A stretch of 64,000 nt of DNA from Berryella intestinalis (GCF_000814825.1 NZ_CP009302.1:992001-1056000); one strand, 5' to 3'. Shown: positions 18,209-27,235, counted from the stretch's first letter. The notes: generated from the sequence alone by a model not told the origin. Program-made: numbers and translations.

Positions 18209-18613
18209 CTACTTCCCCTGCAATCCGGCATCGGTCATGTTGTGGCAATCCTCGCAGTACAGCGACACGCCCGAATAGCTGTGGCACGCCGTGCAGAACT
18301 CGTCGGGGTTGGAATGGCACGAAAGGCACGTCTCATGCAGGCTCTTCTCGAACCGTTCCCCGCGGCTGTTCACATAGGTGAGATCCCCGTCGCGCACCGC
18401 GTCGTCGCGCCACTGCTCGAGCATGACCATGTGGTTCGCGCGCATGTACTCGGCCGACTCGACACAGCGCTTCTCGGGAAGCGCGTTGATGGTCGGCGTG
18501 TCCAGGCTCACGCTCGGATCCTTCGCCGGAGCGGTGGCATTCGCGGCGAAAGGAACGGCCGCTATCAGGCAGAACACGGCAACGAACAGGGCGATCTTCG
18601 CCTTAGCGCCCAT
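18209..18613 (-). CDS. dsrJ: DsrJ, trihaem cytochrome c
   Basis: 134 residues. The ATG at 18613 is preceded by GGAAGGGGG and overlaps the dsrK end by 11 bp; an upstream extension from 18730 is dsrK sequence in another frame. One N-terminal signal-anchor helix (KIALFVAVFCLIAAVPFAA) is followed by three CxxCH haem sites at residues 96-100, 107-111 and 120-124. Cys50 in EKRCVESAEYMRANH is the conserved DsrJ cysteine known to serve as an unusual axial haem ligand. The periplasmic-side subunit of the DsrMKJOP complex. Confidence 0.94.
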   Translation of the reverse strand: MGAKAKIALFVAVFCLIAAVPFAANATAPAKDPSVSLDTPTINALPEKRCVESAEYMRANHMVMLEQWRDDAVRDGDLTYVNSRGERFEKSLHETCLSCHSNPDEFCTACHSYSGVSLYCEDCHNMTDAGLQGK

Positions 18614-20294
18614 CGGCGGCCCCCTTCCCCTCTTCCGAGGACCCGTCAGCGGCTTGGGCTTGCGCCGCTGCTGCCGCCTCGGCCTCCTTGCGCTTGCGCA
18701 CGCTGGGCAGTTCCTCGAGGCGCAGATCAAGCGTGCGCTCGATCTCGCCGTCCATGATGAGCGCGTTGCCCACCAGCTCGTGCACGCCGGTGACGCGCGT
18801 TCCGGGAACCCAGTAGTCCATAAGCGGCGGCAGCGCCACGCGGTCGATCGCGCAGATGTTGGCCAGCGTGTTCACGCCGTAGCGCTCGCGCACCGACCGA
18901 ACCGCCTCGGCGCGCGGGAACCCCCCGCGCAAGCGCAGCTCCATGTTCTCGCCCGCGTTCAGTCCCGCGCCGCTTCCGCAGCACAGCGTCTTCTCGCGGA
19001 TGGTTTCGTCGGGCATCTCGTAGAAGTTGTTGCATACCTTGTTGATGATGTAGCGCGGCTCGTCCATGATGCCCATGCCGCGAGCGGTGTTGCACGAGTC
19101 GTGGAAAGTCACCGACAGATGGTCGTTACGGCTCTTGTCGAGCTTCAGCTTGTCGTGGTACAGCAGGTCGGCCGTGAACTCGGCGATGTGCACCATCTTG
19201 GTGGACGCAGCGTTTCTGAACACCGTCCCCGTGATGGGAGATACGGGCTGCTCGAGGAAATCGGCCGGGCCGTTCCAGGTGTCCATGTACTGGTTCACCA
19301 CGCGCCACATGTGCCCGCACTCGCCGCCCAGGATCCACTTGACTCCGAGGCGCTTCGCCTCGGCGTAGATCTTCGCATTGAGGCGCTTGGCCATCTCGTT
19401 GCTGGTGAAGAACCCGAAGTTGCCGCCCTCGGAGGCGTAGGTGCTCAGCGTGTAGTCGATGCCCAGCTGCTCGAGCATCATGATGTAGCCCATGAACGTG
19501 TAGGTGCCCGGTTCGGCGAACAGGTCGCCCGAGGGGACGACCAGCAGGATCTCGGCGCCCTTGCGGTTGAACGAGGGCCTGATGGCCTTGCCGGTCACGG
19601 TTTCGAGGTCGTCCATGAGGAACTCGACGTTGCCCATGATGGCCTGGGGCTCCAAGCCCACGTGGTTGCCCTTCATGTAGCAGTTCGCCACGGGTCCCGC
19701 GATCCAGTCGGTGTTCAGGCCCACCATGTTCAGCAGCTCGCGGCCCATCATGGTGATCTCCGCCTGGTCGATGCCGTAGGGGCAGAACGTCGAGCAGCGG
19801 CGGCACTCCGTGCACTGGTAGAAGTAGTACCACCACTCCTTCAGCACGTCCACGGTAAGGTCGCGCGCGCCGACCGCACGGCCCAGCACGCGGCCCGACG
19901 CGGTGAAGTAGCGCCGGTACACCGAGCGCAGAAGCTCGGCGCGCAGCACGGGCATGTTCTTCGGATCGCCCGAGCCCATGTAGAAATGGCATTTGTCGGC
20001 GCAGGCCCCGCAGCGCACGCACACGTCCATGAACAGCGGGAACGAGCGGTACTTCTTCATGAGGTCCTGCATGCCGTCAAGGATGATGTCCTTCCAGTTC
20101 TCGGGAAGGTTCCAGTCCTCGTCGGTGGGAGACCACTTGTGCGGATGGGGCATGCCCACCGTTTCCAGCTTGTCGGGCTTCACGCCGTAGCAGTACATGC
20201 CCTTCTTGAACTCAACCGGCTCGTCCATCCAGCCCTTGGCCGGCATGGCGTAGTCGTAGTCGAGGAATTCCAACTTGTCAGGTAACTTCGCCAT
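18603..20294 (-). CDS. dsrK: DsrK, HdrD-like iron-sulfur subunit
   Basis: 563 residues. Two ferredoxin-type sets in the first half (CVRCGACADKCHF and CTECRRCSTFCPYG) are followed by two CCG-type domains (GGECGHMWR, then HDSCNTARGM and TLCCGSGAGL) that hold the noncubane [4Fe-4S] site in the HdrD family. DsrK is the cytosolic catalytic subunit thought to reduce the DsrC trisulfide with electrons from DsrM. The tail after about residue 525 is Ala/Glu/Lys-rich and low-complexity, longer than usual. The start lies 6 bp after the dsrM stop; the end overlaps dsrJ. Confidence 0.95.
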   Translation of the reverse strand: MAKLPDKLEFLDYDYAMPAKGWMDEPVEFKKGMYCYGVKPDKLETVGMPHPHKWSPTDEDWNLPENWKDIILDGMQDLMKKYRSFPLFMDVCVRCGACADKCHFYMGSGDPKNMPVLRAELLRSVYRRYFTASGRVLGRAVGARDLTVDVLKEWWYYFYQCTECRRCSTFCPYGIDQAEITMMGRELLNMVGLNTDWIAGPVANCYMKGNHVGLEPQAIMGNVEFLMDDLETVTGKAIRPSFNRKGAEILLVVPSGDLFAEPGTYTFMGYIMMLEQLGIDYTLSTYASEGGNFGFFTSNEMAKRLNAKIYAEAKRLGVKWILGGECGHMWRVVNQYMDTWNGPADFLEQPVSPITGTVFRNAASTKMVHIAEFTADLLYHDKLKLDKSRNDHLSVTFHDSCNTARGMGIMDEPRYIINKVCNNFYEMPDETIREKTLCCGSGAGLNAGENMELRLRGGFPRAEAVRSVRERYGVNTLANICAIDRVALPPLMDYWVPGTRVTGVHELVGNALIMDGEIERTLDLRLEELPSVRKRKEAEAAAAAQAQAADGSSEEGKGAADGR

Positions 20295-20300
20295 AGCTGC

Positions 20301-21290
20301 CTACTCCGAATCCAACGGTAAGCCGACTTTTCTCATCTTCTCGCCGAACTCCTCTTCGTACTCGGCGTAGCTGTGGACCTTCACGCCGTAGTTCCAGGGG
20401 TTCACGTGGCGCTTCGCGCGGCTGTCGTTCGCCATGTTGCGCGTGGGGCTGAAAAACACGCCGCCGGCATGCATGAGCTTGCTCCAGGGAAAGTAGGCCA
20501 AAAGCACCGAAACCAAGAACAGGTGGACGTACAGGATGGGCTCGGCCGGGGCCTGAGCCGCCGGGGAGAACGTAACCAGACCCATGGTGAGCTCTTTGAC
20601 CGCCGTGACGTCGACGCGGAAGACATAGCGCATGGCGATTCCCGACAGAACCACGCCCAGCAGCAAGAACAGCGGGAAGAAATCGACCGACAGCGATATG
20701 TAGCGCAAGCGCGGCACGACGACGCGCCTTAGGAACAAGAACGTGAGCGCGGCGACCACCAGCAGATCGGTGATGTAGAGGATGGGCACCCCGATCTGGA
20801 AGGCGCTGTCGGCCCCTTCGATCACCTGCACCCACATCGGCACGGGATCGAGAAACAGCCGGAAGTGGCGCAAGACGATGACGAGCATCGACCAGTGAAA
20901 CGCAAGCGCTCCCAGCCACAGCCACTTGGCCGAACCGACGGCAAGCTGGTCTGCGCGCTTCTCGACCTTGTTGTTGCGGAACAGCGAGCGGAAGAACAGC
21001 ACTTCGAGCAGCATGCGCCCGATAACGCCGCCGTAGCCCGACGGGTTGTCGGTTTTCGCCTGCTTGATCCATGAAAGGCTTTTCTGCTGGCCGCACGTGG
21101 TGGGAATGCGGAACGGAACCGCCGATTTCCCCCAGCGCACGACTCGCACGATGAAGCCGACGACGAACAGGACGATCGCCGCGTAGGGCACGATCGTTCC
21201 GAACAGCAGGCGCAAACCCAATGCGTCTGCGCCGATCCAGGCGCCCAGCGCCAGCAGCAAAACGATTCCCAAAGGAGCCGCTATCTTCAT
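20301..21290 (-). CDS. dsrM: DsrM, NarI-like cytochrome b
   Basis: 329 residues from the ATG at 21290, which shares its A with the TAA stop of the upstream gene; GGGGAGGG precedes it. Two N-terminal helices precede a cytosolic stretch (TTCGQQKSLSWIKQAKTDNP) and a five-helix NarI domain with histidines suited to ligate b haems (ALAFHWSMLVIVLRHFRLF, ILYVHLFLVSVLL). It takes electrons from menaquinol and delivers them to DsrK. Confidence 0.93.
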   Translation of the reverse strand: MKIAAPLGIVLLLALGAWIGADALGLRLLFGTIVPYAAIVLFVVGFIVRVVRWGKSAVPFRIPTTCGQQKSLSWIKQAKTDNPSGYGGVIGRMLLEVLFFRSLFRNNKVEKRADQLAVGSAKWLWLGALAFHWSMLVIVLRHFRLFLDPVPMWVQVIEGADSAFQIGVPILYITDLLVVAALTFLFLRRVVVPRLRYISLSVDFFPLFLLLGVVLSGIAMRYVFRVDVTAVKELTMGLVTFSPAAQAPAEPILYVHLFLVSVLLAYFPWSKLMHAGGVFFSPTRNMANDSRAKRHVNPWNYGVKVHSYAEYEEEFGEKMRKVGLPLDSE

Positions 21291-21796
21291 TACCAACCCT
21301 CCCCTAGTTCGGTCACCGGGGTCTCCCTCATACGCTCGAGCATCTTCTCGCGGCGCTTCAGCTCGCCTATCCGCATCTGCATGATCTGTTCGCGGCAGCG
21401 CACATGGCAGTCGAGCGCCTCAAGCACGCAGCGATCAATCCGCTCGTCTAACTGCAATAACGTTGCCCGATCGATCTCGCCGTCCATGCGCTCGAGCGCG
21501 ATCTGACGCAACCGGAAAAAGGAACCGAGCGAAACGGAAGGCTCTGCGTCCTGCAAAGCGAGCACATGGCACGCGTCGTCTATGGACTCGGGAACAGAGG
21601 CGCCCCAATCGCCCTCGAACAGGAACCGCACGACTTCGCGCGCCGCTCGGTCGATGCGGTAGGCGACCGGGTTGCTGAAGCGCTGGGAGGAAACCTCGCC
21701 TTCAAGGACGCTTGCACCTGACGAAGCCGCAAGCACGTCGCTCCATGCGCGCACGATGGCCTCGCGACCGCCTTGTATCCTCAGATGCGCAGACAT
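21290..21796 (-). CDS. RsbRD N-terminal domain protein upstream of dsrM
   Basis: 168 residues, all-helical. RFSNPVAYRIDRAAREVVRF and the later QDAEPSVSLGSFFRLRQIAL match the RsbRD_N pattern ('rFxNPv...' and 'RAVQ..sPS.A..F...LK'), a four-helix domain first described in stressosome RsbRD proteins. Small single-domain versions accompany dsrM in sulfate and sulfite reducers. The C-terminal 40 residues are a basic coiled coil (QIMQMRIGELKRREKMLERM). It is the first gene of the coupled dsrMKJOP run and shares a base with dsrM. The role is not established; sensing or assembly of the membrane complex is possible. Confidence 0.7.
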   Translation of the reverse strand: MSAHLRIQGGREAIVRAWSDVLAASSGASVLEGEVSSQRFSNPVAYRIDRAAREVVRFLFEGDWGASVPESIDDACHVLALQDAEPSVSLGSFFRLRQIALERMDGEIDRATLLQLDERIDRCVLEALDCHVRCREQIMQMRIGELKRREKMLERMRETPVTELGEGW

Positions 21797-21878
21797 CCTG
21801 CCCCCTCTCTGACCCCTTTTTGAACCCCCGAACAGCAGACCGTGCGCGCAACCCCCATTGCGCGCACGGGCGAAAGGC

Positions 21879-22100
21879 CTATTCGGGCGGAGCGACCTTG
21901 CCCTTCAAAGCAACATAAGTCGTAGTGATGTAGAGGTACTCGACCTTCTCCTCGAAGGCGAGTTCCTTGACCGCCAGATCGACCGCCGCCTTGGGCTCGC
22001 CGATCTGCTTGGCGATCTCTTTGCTCTTCGCTTTCTCAACCGTGTCGAGGAATGCGAGAACCTTTTCTTTTATCTCGGGATTTGCAGGTCCTTTATCCAT
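21879..22100 (-). CDS. dsrD: DsrD, winged-helix activator of DsrAB
   Basis: 73 residues, close to the 78 of Desulfovibrio DsrD. The pattern IKEKVLAFLDTVEKAKSKEI, a helix-turn-helix region (GEPKAAVDLAVKELAFE) and a wing VEYLYITTTYVALKGK correspond to the DsrD winged helix; the Desulfovibrio protein has a similar EYWSSGSTTMYGLKG wing. DsrD is known to stimulate sulfite reduction by DsrAB. It lies 82 bp ahead of the RsbRD_N gene and probably starts a transcript from the promoter at about 22162-22190. Confidence 0.8.
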   Translation of the reverse strand: MDKGPANPEIKEKVLAFLDTVEKAKSKEIAKQIGEPKAAVDLAVKELAFEEKVEYLYITTTYVALKGKVAPPE

Positions 22101-22161
22101 GAGAGAGCCCCCATTCGAATCAAAGACGGACTAAAACACCCAGTGGAACTTGCACAAAAAT

Positions 22162-22190
22162 ATTTAATCATTCCCGTTCATCTGCGTAAA
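22162..22190 (-). promoter_or_regulatory. Candidate promoter for dsrD-dsrMKJOPCN
   Basis: On the minus strand TTTACG (22190-22185), a 17-bp spacer and TTAAAT (22167-22162) lie about 60 bp upstream of dsrD, in an AT-rich stretch of otherwise GC-rich DNA. The 250-bp region 22101-22350 holds no gene. This would let the dsrD-dsrMKJOPCN segment be expressed apart from dsrAB. Confidence 0.35.
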
Positions 22191-22350
22191 ATACATTGAA
22201 TTCATCGTGGGATTGAAAAAGACAATACCTAGAGAACCTTCCGTCGCCACAATCCGCTGATGCGGTCGAGAAACCGCGGCTTGCACCCGTGCGCTTCCAT
22301 CAGCTATCGGAATCGCCGGATGCGCAGAGCGGCGGTGCGGCCCCGCACGT

Positions 22351-22830
22351 TCAGTGCGGAAAAGCGCCCCTCAGCTCCTCGATGCGTGCCGCGTACTGCC
22401 CGACGAGGTCGGGCGCCGCATCGGACACCAGGTCGAACGCGCGCACGAGGCTCGGCTGAAACGTCGGCTCGTCTACCGCCGCGACGTAGGTAAACGAGAA
22501 GAACCCGCCGAACATCTCGGGGTTTCCCGCGATGATCGCGCCGATGATCTCGGGAGCCGACCAGTCGATATTGCCGCCTTCCTCGTTCATCGCCCAGATA
22601 TGCCGGCGGATGGTCTCGCGGAAGAACTCGGGCATCGAGGCCGACCTCTCCTGCGACAACAGTCGGATCGCTTCGACGGCCCGCTCGCGGATAGGATCGT
22701 CCGGTGCGTACGAAAGCCGCGTGAGGTAGCGTCTGACGCGGTCGGGGTCTTCGTCGAAAGCTCTTAAAACATCCTGGTCATCACCGTGCTCGACCAGAAC
22801 GCGCACGCCGTCTTTCGTTATCCTTGCCAT
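22351..22830 (-). CDS. DVU0298-like HEAT-type helical protein
   Basis: 159 residues from the ATG at 22830 (GAAGGGGG upstream); the longer frame is out of family. The all-helical sequence has HEAT-like repeats (DPIRERAVEAIRLLSQE) and the block RRHIWAMNEEGGNIDWSAPE, typical of the DVU0298 family found in sulfate-reducing bacteria. The function of that family is unknown; its presence inside a dsr island supports a link to sulfur respiration. Confidence 0.65.
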   Translation of the reverse strand: MARITKDGVRVLVEHGDDQDVLRAFDEDPDRVRRYLTRLSYAPDDPIRERAVEAIRLLSQERSASMPEFFRETIRRHIWAMNEEGGNIDWSAPEIIGAIIAGNPEMFGGFFSFTYVAAVDEPTFQPSLVRAFDLVSDAAPDLVGQYAARIEELRGAFPH

Positions 22831-22982
22831 ACTCGCCCCCTTCCAACGCGCGAGAACCGAACCGACGATGCGGGCTTGCGCCCGACGAAACCCGAAGGAG
22901 CCGGCACCGTTTTCCAGGCGCCGGCTCTCTTCCGGGGGGTTCCAACAAGCGGCGGCAGGCCGCCGAAGACGCGCGCGAAAAG

Positions 22983-23357
22983 CTAGATCATGCCCCATTT
23001 GCGCGTGTACTCGCTGTACAGCACGTAATCGTCTTCGGAAAAGCCCGCCTGCTCGATCATGGGAAGGATGTCCTCGAAGATCATCGCATCGGTCTCGAGG
23101 TACACGCCGTTCTTCTTCACGGTGACGTCCCATGAATCGTTTATGCTCATCAGGAATTCCATCAGATCGGCGCTACGCGACAGCCGACGCTCCGTGTATG
23201 CGGCAAGCGACCGCAGCGCATCAGGGGTCATGCGGGTCTTTTTGACGACCTCCCACGGAGACTTGCCTTTCGTACGCCACTCCCCCGATTCGAAGAACGG
23301 GAGGAAGAAGCATGCCTCTTGAATACAGGTTTCGTTGTATGTCGCGTTCTCGGCCAT
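22983..23357 (-). CDS. Unknown small protein in the dsr island
   Basis: 124 residues from the ATG at 23357, five bases after the transporter stop, so it is co-transcribed with it. Not recognised. Features: a CIQEACFFLPFFES motif near the N-terminus with two cysteines five residues apart, a helical middle (DLMEFLMSINDSWDV) and an acidic C-terminal half. No signal peptide or membrane helix. It may be a helper of the transporter or a regulator; this is inferred only from position. Confidence 0.7.
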   Translation of the reverse strand: MAENATYNETCIQEACFFLPFFESGEWRTKGKSPWEVVKKTRMTPDALRSLAAYTERRLSRSADLMEFLMSINDSWDVTVKKNGVYLETDAMIFEDILPMIEQAGFSEDDYVLYSEYTRKWGMI

Positions 23358-23362
23358 GGTCG

Positions 23363-24715
23363 CTACGCTCCGACTGCGGTCCAGTAATCGTTCAGGATGA
23401 TGGTGGAGAACAGGAAGCCGAGCACGACGTTGACGGCAACGCCGGCGGTGAAGGCCGCGAAGGGCTTCCAGCCGGTCTTGGTGAGGTCGCGGAAGCGCGT
23501 GGTCAGGCCGATGCAGAGGAAGCACAGGGTGAACGCCCAGCCGCGCAGACCGCCGCCGCCACCGATGGGAGACGTAACGCCCTTGGAGATCCCGGCAGCG
23601 AACTCGGGCGAGGAGGACAGCGTCACGATGCTGATCATGATGGACGCGATGAAGAACCCGATGACGAACTTCGGGAAGCGCTCCCAGATGACGCCCGCAG
23701 AGGGCTTCTGACGCGTGCCGTCGGCCTTCTTGGCCTCCCAGAACGTGACGGAGACGATGGCCAGGATGAACGCCCAGATTCCGACGAAGATGTCGCGGCC
23801 GACGACCTTCATCAGCGTGAAGGTGGTGGTGGCTCCGTCACCGAACTGGGCCGCAGCGGCGATACCGGCGGCGTCGGCGAACTCGGAGGTGCCGATCCAG
23901 GCGCCGGAAGCGCCGTCGGACAGACCGAAGGCCCGGCAGAGGATGGGAAGCAGGAACACCATGACGGTAGCCCAGATCACGACCATCGAAATCGAGATGG
24001 AAGTGTGCTCCTTCTTAGCGTTGACCGAGCTGCCGATGGCGATGGAGGCCGACACGCCGCAGATCGAACCGCCCGCGCCGAGGGTGGCGGCGAAGGGCTT
24101 CTCGAGCTTCAGCACATGGGCGCCCACCCAGTAGATCGCCAGGAAGGTGGACACGGCGATAACGGTGGCCTGAAGGAAGGCGATGGGGCCGGACTTCATG
24201 ATCAGCGTGAACGGCAGGGTCGCGCCCAGAAGCACGATACCGGTCTTCACGTAGAACTCGGTGCGCATGCCCGCGTTGAACCAATCGGGAATCTTCAGGA
24301 AGTTGCCCAAAAGCATGCCGATGATCAGGGCGAGAACCGGAGCCTCGAGGTTCAGGCTCTTCATGACGGTCCAGGCGCCCAGGATCTGGACGATAATGGC
24401 CATGATGTACAAAACGGTGAAACCCGCGAAGAACTTGCCTGCGGGCTGGCCCATGATGGTCATGGCGCCCGTGAACACCGCGCCCATGACGAAGTAGAGA
24501 ATCACCAGCTTGGGCAGCAGGGGCCCAACCAGGCCGGGCATCTGCCCCCAGTCGTCGAACTTCGGGAAGCCCACGTTGATGATGCCGATGGTGCTACCCG
24601 CAGCGTACATGATGAGCGCGATGATAACCACGCCCAGGCCGATCCATACGGCCCACCAGTCCTCTTTCAGATAGAGGCTTTTCAGCCCAGCGTTTGATTT
24701 AGTGTTGTTTGTCAT
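23363..24715 (-). CDS. YeiH-type (putative sulfate exporter family) transporter
   Basis: 450 residues with about eleven membrane segments and the family signatures GKFFAGFTVLYIMAII, GIVLLGATLPF, AGGSICGVSASIAIG and GLTTRFRDLTK. It belongs to the YeiH/UPF0324 'putative sulfate exporter' family, members of which occur with sulfite or sulfonate metabolism. Lying between dsrB and dsrD it probably moves sulfite, sulfate or a sulfonate across the membrane; the direction is not shown by sequence. The nearest strong ribosome site (GGAGGGAG) is about 16 nt upstream, farther than usual. Confidence 0.85.
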   Translation of the reverse strand: MTNNTKSNAGLKSLYLKEDWWAVWIGLGVVIIALIMYAAGSTIGIINVGFPKFDDWGQMPGLVGPLLPKLVILYFVMGAVFTGAMTIMGQPAGKFFAGFTVLYIMAIIVQILGAWTVMKSLNLEAPVLALIIGMLLGNFLKIPDWFNAGMRTEFYVKTGIVLLGATLPFTLIMKSGPIAFLQATVIAVSTFLAIYWVGAHVLKLEKPFAATLGAGGSICGVSASIAIGSSVNAKKEHTSISISMVVIWATVMVFLLPILCRAFGLSDGASGAWIGTSEFADAAGIAAAAQFGDGATTTFTLMKVVGRDIFVGIWAFILAIVSVTFWEAKKADGTRQKPSAGVIWERFPKFVIGFFIASIMISIVTLSSSPEFAAGISKGVTSPIGGGGGLRGWAFTLCFLCIGLTTRFRDLTKTGWKPFAAFTAGVAVNVVLGFLFSTIILNDYWTAVGA

Positions 24716-24806
24716 GATAAATCAGCATCTCCCTCCATTTCGGTCATTGGGAAGCGCCTCTGGTTCTATGGAAAGGCGCCCCCAACGATGCCTTCCTTTG
24801 ACGTAT

Positions 24807-24848
24807 GCGCTTACGGCGAAGCCGCTGGAAAGATGCCGCCGTAAGCGC
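24807..24848. repeat. 12-bp inverted repeat between dsrB and the YeiH gene
   Basis: GCGCTTACGGCG (24807-24818) and its exact complement (24837-24848) flank an 18-nt loop in the 187-bp dsrB-transporter gap. A second, smaller imperfect stem lies at about 24853-24881. No T tract follows on the minus strand. It may reduce read-through or stabilise the dsrAB mRNA. Confidence 0.5.
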
Positions 24849-24902
24849 CATGCCGCCGCCCTCCCCTTACGGACGGCGACATGACAAACAAAAACCTAAA
24901 AC

Positions 24903-25958
24903 CTAGTACTTGAACGCCGCCGAGGTCCTGAAGGACTCGCGCGAGAAGATGTAGTCGTCGATGAGCTTGTCGGAGAACGGGATTCCCGTGATCGAGAAGA
25001 ACCGCTCCCAGCCGATGCGCTCGATCCACTCGCCCAGGCGCTCGCCCTTATGGGCGTTCTGGACCCAGGCGTCGACGATTCCGTGCACCGCTTCGGTCAT
25101 CTCGGGCCAGCGCGGCGGGTTGTTCGGCAAAAACGGGATGACCATGCGCGAGAACTCGGGGTTCGTGCGCGCGTTGGCCACCTTGCCGCCGATCATGATG
25201 GCCAAGCCGTCGTTCTGGCCGTCCATGATATGCATGCCGGGCGACATGGTGTAGCAGTTGCCGCAGTACATGCAGCGCTCGTCGACCACCTTCACGCTCT
25301 TGTTCTTGGGGTCGGGGCGGATGGCGCCGGTCGGGCAGCACGCCACGAGGCTGGGGATCTCGGTGCTCTTGCGCACCATGTCGTGGTCGATGCGCGGAAC
25401 CGTGCGGTGGATGCCGACCACGGCGATGTCGCTGCAGTGGGCAGCGCCGCACATGTTCAGGCAGCATGCCATCGAGATATGCAGCTTGTGGGGCAGCGCG
25501 TCGGTGACGAAGTACTCGTACAGGTCGTCCATGATGGCCTTCACGACGCCCGAGGCGTCGGTTGCGGGCGTGTGGCAGTGCACCCAGCCCTGCGTATGGA
25601 CGATGTTGGTCAGCGCATGATGCGTTCCGCCGACGGGATAGCCGAGCTCATGGCACTCGGCGATGAGCGGCTCGACGTTGGCTTCGTCGGTTACGAGGTA
25701 CTCGATGTTGCTGCGCGTCGTGAAGCGCAGGTACCCGTCGCAGTACTTGTCTGCCAGCGCGCACAGCTCGCGGATCGAATCGACGGCGAGCAGGCGGGGC
25801 GTGCCGACGCGGACGCTGTACAGCGCGCCTGCCGGGCCGACGTGCTTCAACACGCCGGGACGGGGGAACTCGTGGTACTCCCATTTTCCGTAGTTCTCAC
25901 GGACGATCGGGGGGAGCTGCTCTTTGTACGGGATGGGTCCCTGATCGGTAACGGCCAT
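24903..25958 (-). CDS. dsrB: DsrB, dissimilatory sulfite reductase beta subunit
   Basis: 351 residues. The ATG at 25958 has AGGTGA six bases upstream; a TTG two codons earlier is less likely. Typical blocks: [50 protein letters not shown] (cysteines near 165, 166, 170, 175) and a ferredoxin domain with VACCPTGAI and CMYCGNC (about 207-235). With DsrA it forms the alpha2beta2 enzyme that reduces sulfite with sirohaem-[4Fe-4S] centres and loads DsrC. The order dsrA-dsrB is usual, with a 30-bp gap. Confidence 0.97.
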   Translation of the reverse strand: MAVTDQGPIPYKEQLPPIVRENYGKWEYHEFPRPGVLKHVGPAGALYSVRVGTPRLLAVDSIRELCALADKYCDGYLRFTTRSNIEYLVTDEANVEPLIAECHELGYPVGGTHHALTNIVHTQGWVHCHTPATDASGVVKAIMDDLYEYFVTDALPHKLHISMACCLNMCGAAHCSDIAVVGIHRTVPRIDHDMVRKSTEIPSLVACCPTGAIRPDPKNKSVKVVDERCMYCGNCYTMSPGMHIMDGQNDGLAIMIGGKVANARTNPEFSRMVIPFLPNNPPRWPEMTEAVHGIVDAWVQNAHKGERLGEWIERIGWERFFSITGIPFSDKLIDDYIFSRESFRTSAAFKY

Positions 25959-25988
25959 GTGCAATCACCTCATCTTTCTACAGGTCGT

Positions 25989-27203
25989 CTATTCGGTCGC
26001 TTCGGGTGCTTCGGTCTGCTCAACCTCGTCGGGCTGCCAGAAGACATACGGGTTGGAGCGCGGCCGGTAGACCATCTGGGGAACGGCGGGCAGGTCGATT
26101 CCGCGCAGGAACTCGCCCATGCCGACGCGATAGATCGTCTCGCCGAGGCGCTCGCGCGTCTTTCCGTTCTCGTCCCACCAATCCCAAATGCGGTTCACCA
26201 GGTCCTTGAACTCGGTGTAGGGCGCTTCCATCTTCATGAAGGGCACGAGCACCCACGACATGAAGGCGGATTTCACGATGGTGGACTTCGCGCCGACGAG
26301 GATGGTGGCGCCCTTGTCCTTGCCTTGCTTGACGGCCTTGCCCATACGGTTCACGCAGTGCATGCAGCGGTTGCATTCGCGCGGGTTGAGCGTGAGCTCG
26401 CCGGTTTCGGCGTTAAAGGCCATGCAGCGGGTCGGGCACTTGTCGACGACCTCGGCCTTCACGTCCATGCCCTCGTCGATGTACTTCTTGACCTCGTCCT
26501 GGTCGATGGTGATGGAATCGCGCCAGGTGCCGATGACGGAGATGTCGGCGCGGGCGGCGGCGGCCACGCAGTCGTTGGCGCAGCCTGACATCTTGATCTT
26601 GGATTTGTAGGGCCACATCGGGCGATGCAGCTCGTCTTGGAACTCGTTGGTGATGTCGTAGCACATGTCGAGCGTGTCGTAGCAGGCGTGCTCGCAGCGG
26701 CCGGGGCCCACGCAGCAGCTCGGGGAGCGCAGGTCGGAACCCGATCCGCCCAAGTCCATGTTGTGCTCGCTCAGCTCGTCGAACGTGGGCTGCAGCTCGG
26801 CGGTGGTCGTTCCCAGGAAGATGATGTCTCCGGTCGCGCCGTGCATGTTGGTCAGGCCCGAGCCATGCCTCTCCCAGATGTCGCAGATCTCGCGCAGCTT
26901 CTCGGTGGTGTAGAACCAGCCGCTCGGCGCGGCCACGCGCATGGTGTGGAATTCCTTCAGGTTCGGGAACTCCTCGGGAAGGTCGGTGTAGCGCCCGATG
27001 ACGCCGCCGCCGTAACCTTTCACGCCCACGATGCCACCGTGCTTCCAGTGGCCGATCTTATCCACGTAGGAACGCTCGACGAGACCCACGAGATCGGCGC
27101 TCATGTCGCTTTTCTCGGCGGCGCGCTTCATCTCTTTGACGAAGCTCGGCCAAGGGCCCTTCTCCAAGTCGTCCAACTGCGGAGTCTTGCTCTCTTCTGC
27201 CAT
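25989..27203 (-). CDS. dsrA: DsrA, dissimilatory sulfite reductase alpha subunit
   Basis: 404 residues. The sirohaem/[4Fe-4S] motif is complete: SCCVGPGRCEHAC (Cys 163/164, 170, 174) and KMSGCANDC (208, 212). An inserted ferredoxin domain supplies CPTRC (256, 260) and CNRCMHC (277, 280, 283). Other signatures are KGYGGGVIGRY and SGLTNMHGATGDI. The sequence pattern is of the reductive, not the oxidative, Dsr type because dsrD is present and dsrEFH and dsrL are absent from this cluster. GGAGGAGGG precedes the ATG. Preceded by a ferredoxin gene. Confidence 0.97.
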   Translation of the reverse strand: MAEESKTPQLDDLEKGPWPSFVKEMKRAAEKSDMSADLVGLVERSYVDKIGHWKHGGIVGVKGYGGGVIGRYTDLPEEFPNLKEFHTMRVAAPSGWFYTTEKLREICDIWERHGSGLTNMHGATGDIIFLGTTTAELQPTFDELSEHNMDLGGSGSDLRSPSCCVGPGRCEHACYDTLDMCYDITNEFQDELHRPMWPYKSKIKMSGCANDCVAAAARADISVIGTWRDSITIDQDEVKKYIDEGMDVKAEVVDKCPTRCMAFNAETGELTLNPRECNRCMHCVNRMGKAVKQGKDKGATILVGAKSTIVKSAFMSWVLVPFMKMEAPYTEFKDLVNRIWDWWDENGKTRERLGETIYRVGMGEFLRGIDLPAVPQMVYRPRSNPYVFWQPDEVEQTEAPEATE

Positions 27204-27235
27204 ATTCCCTCCTCCTATCGCTGTCTAACGATCCC

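Noticed and set aside
23363-24715. Naming the transporter a sulfate exporter outright
   Set aside because: The family name is historical; substrate and direction cannot be read from the sequence and the context favours sulfite or sulfonate.
24807-24848. Rho-independent terminator after dsrB
   Set aside because: Perfect stem but a long loop and no T run on the minus strand; listed as inverted repeat only.
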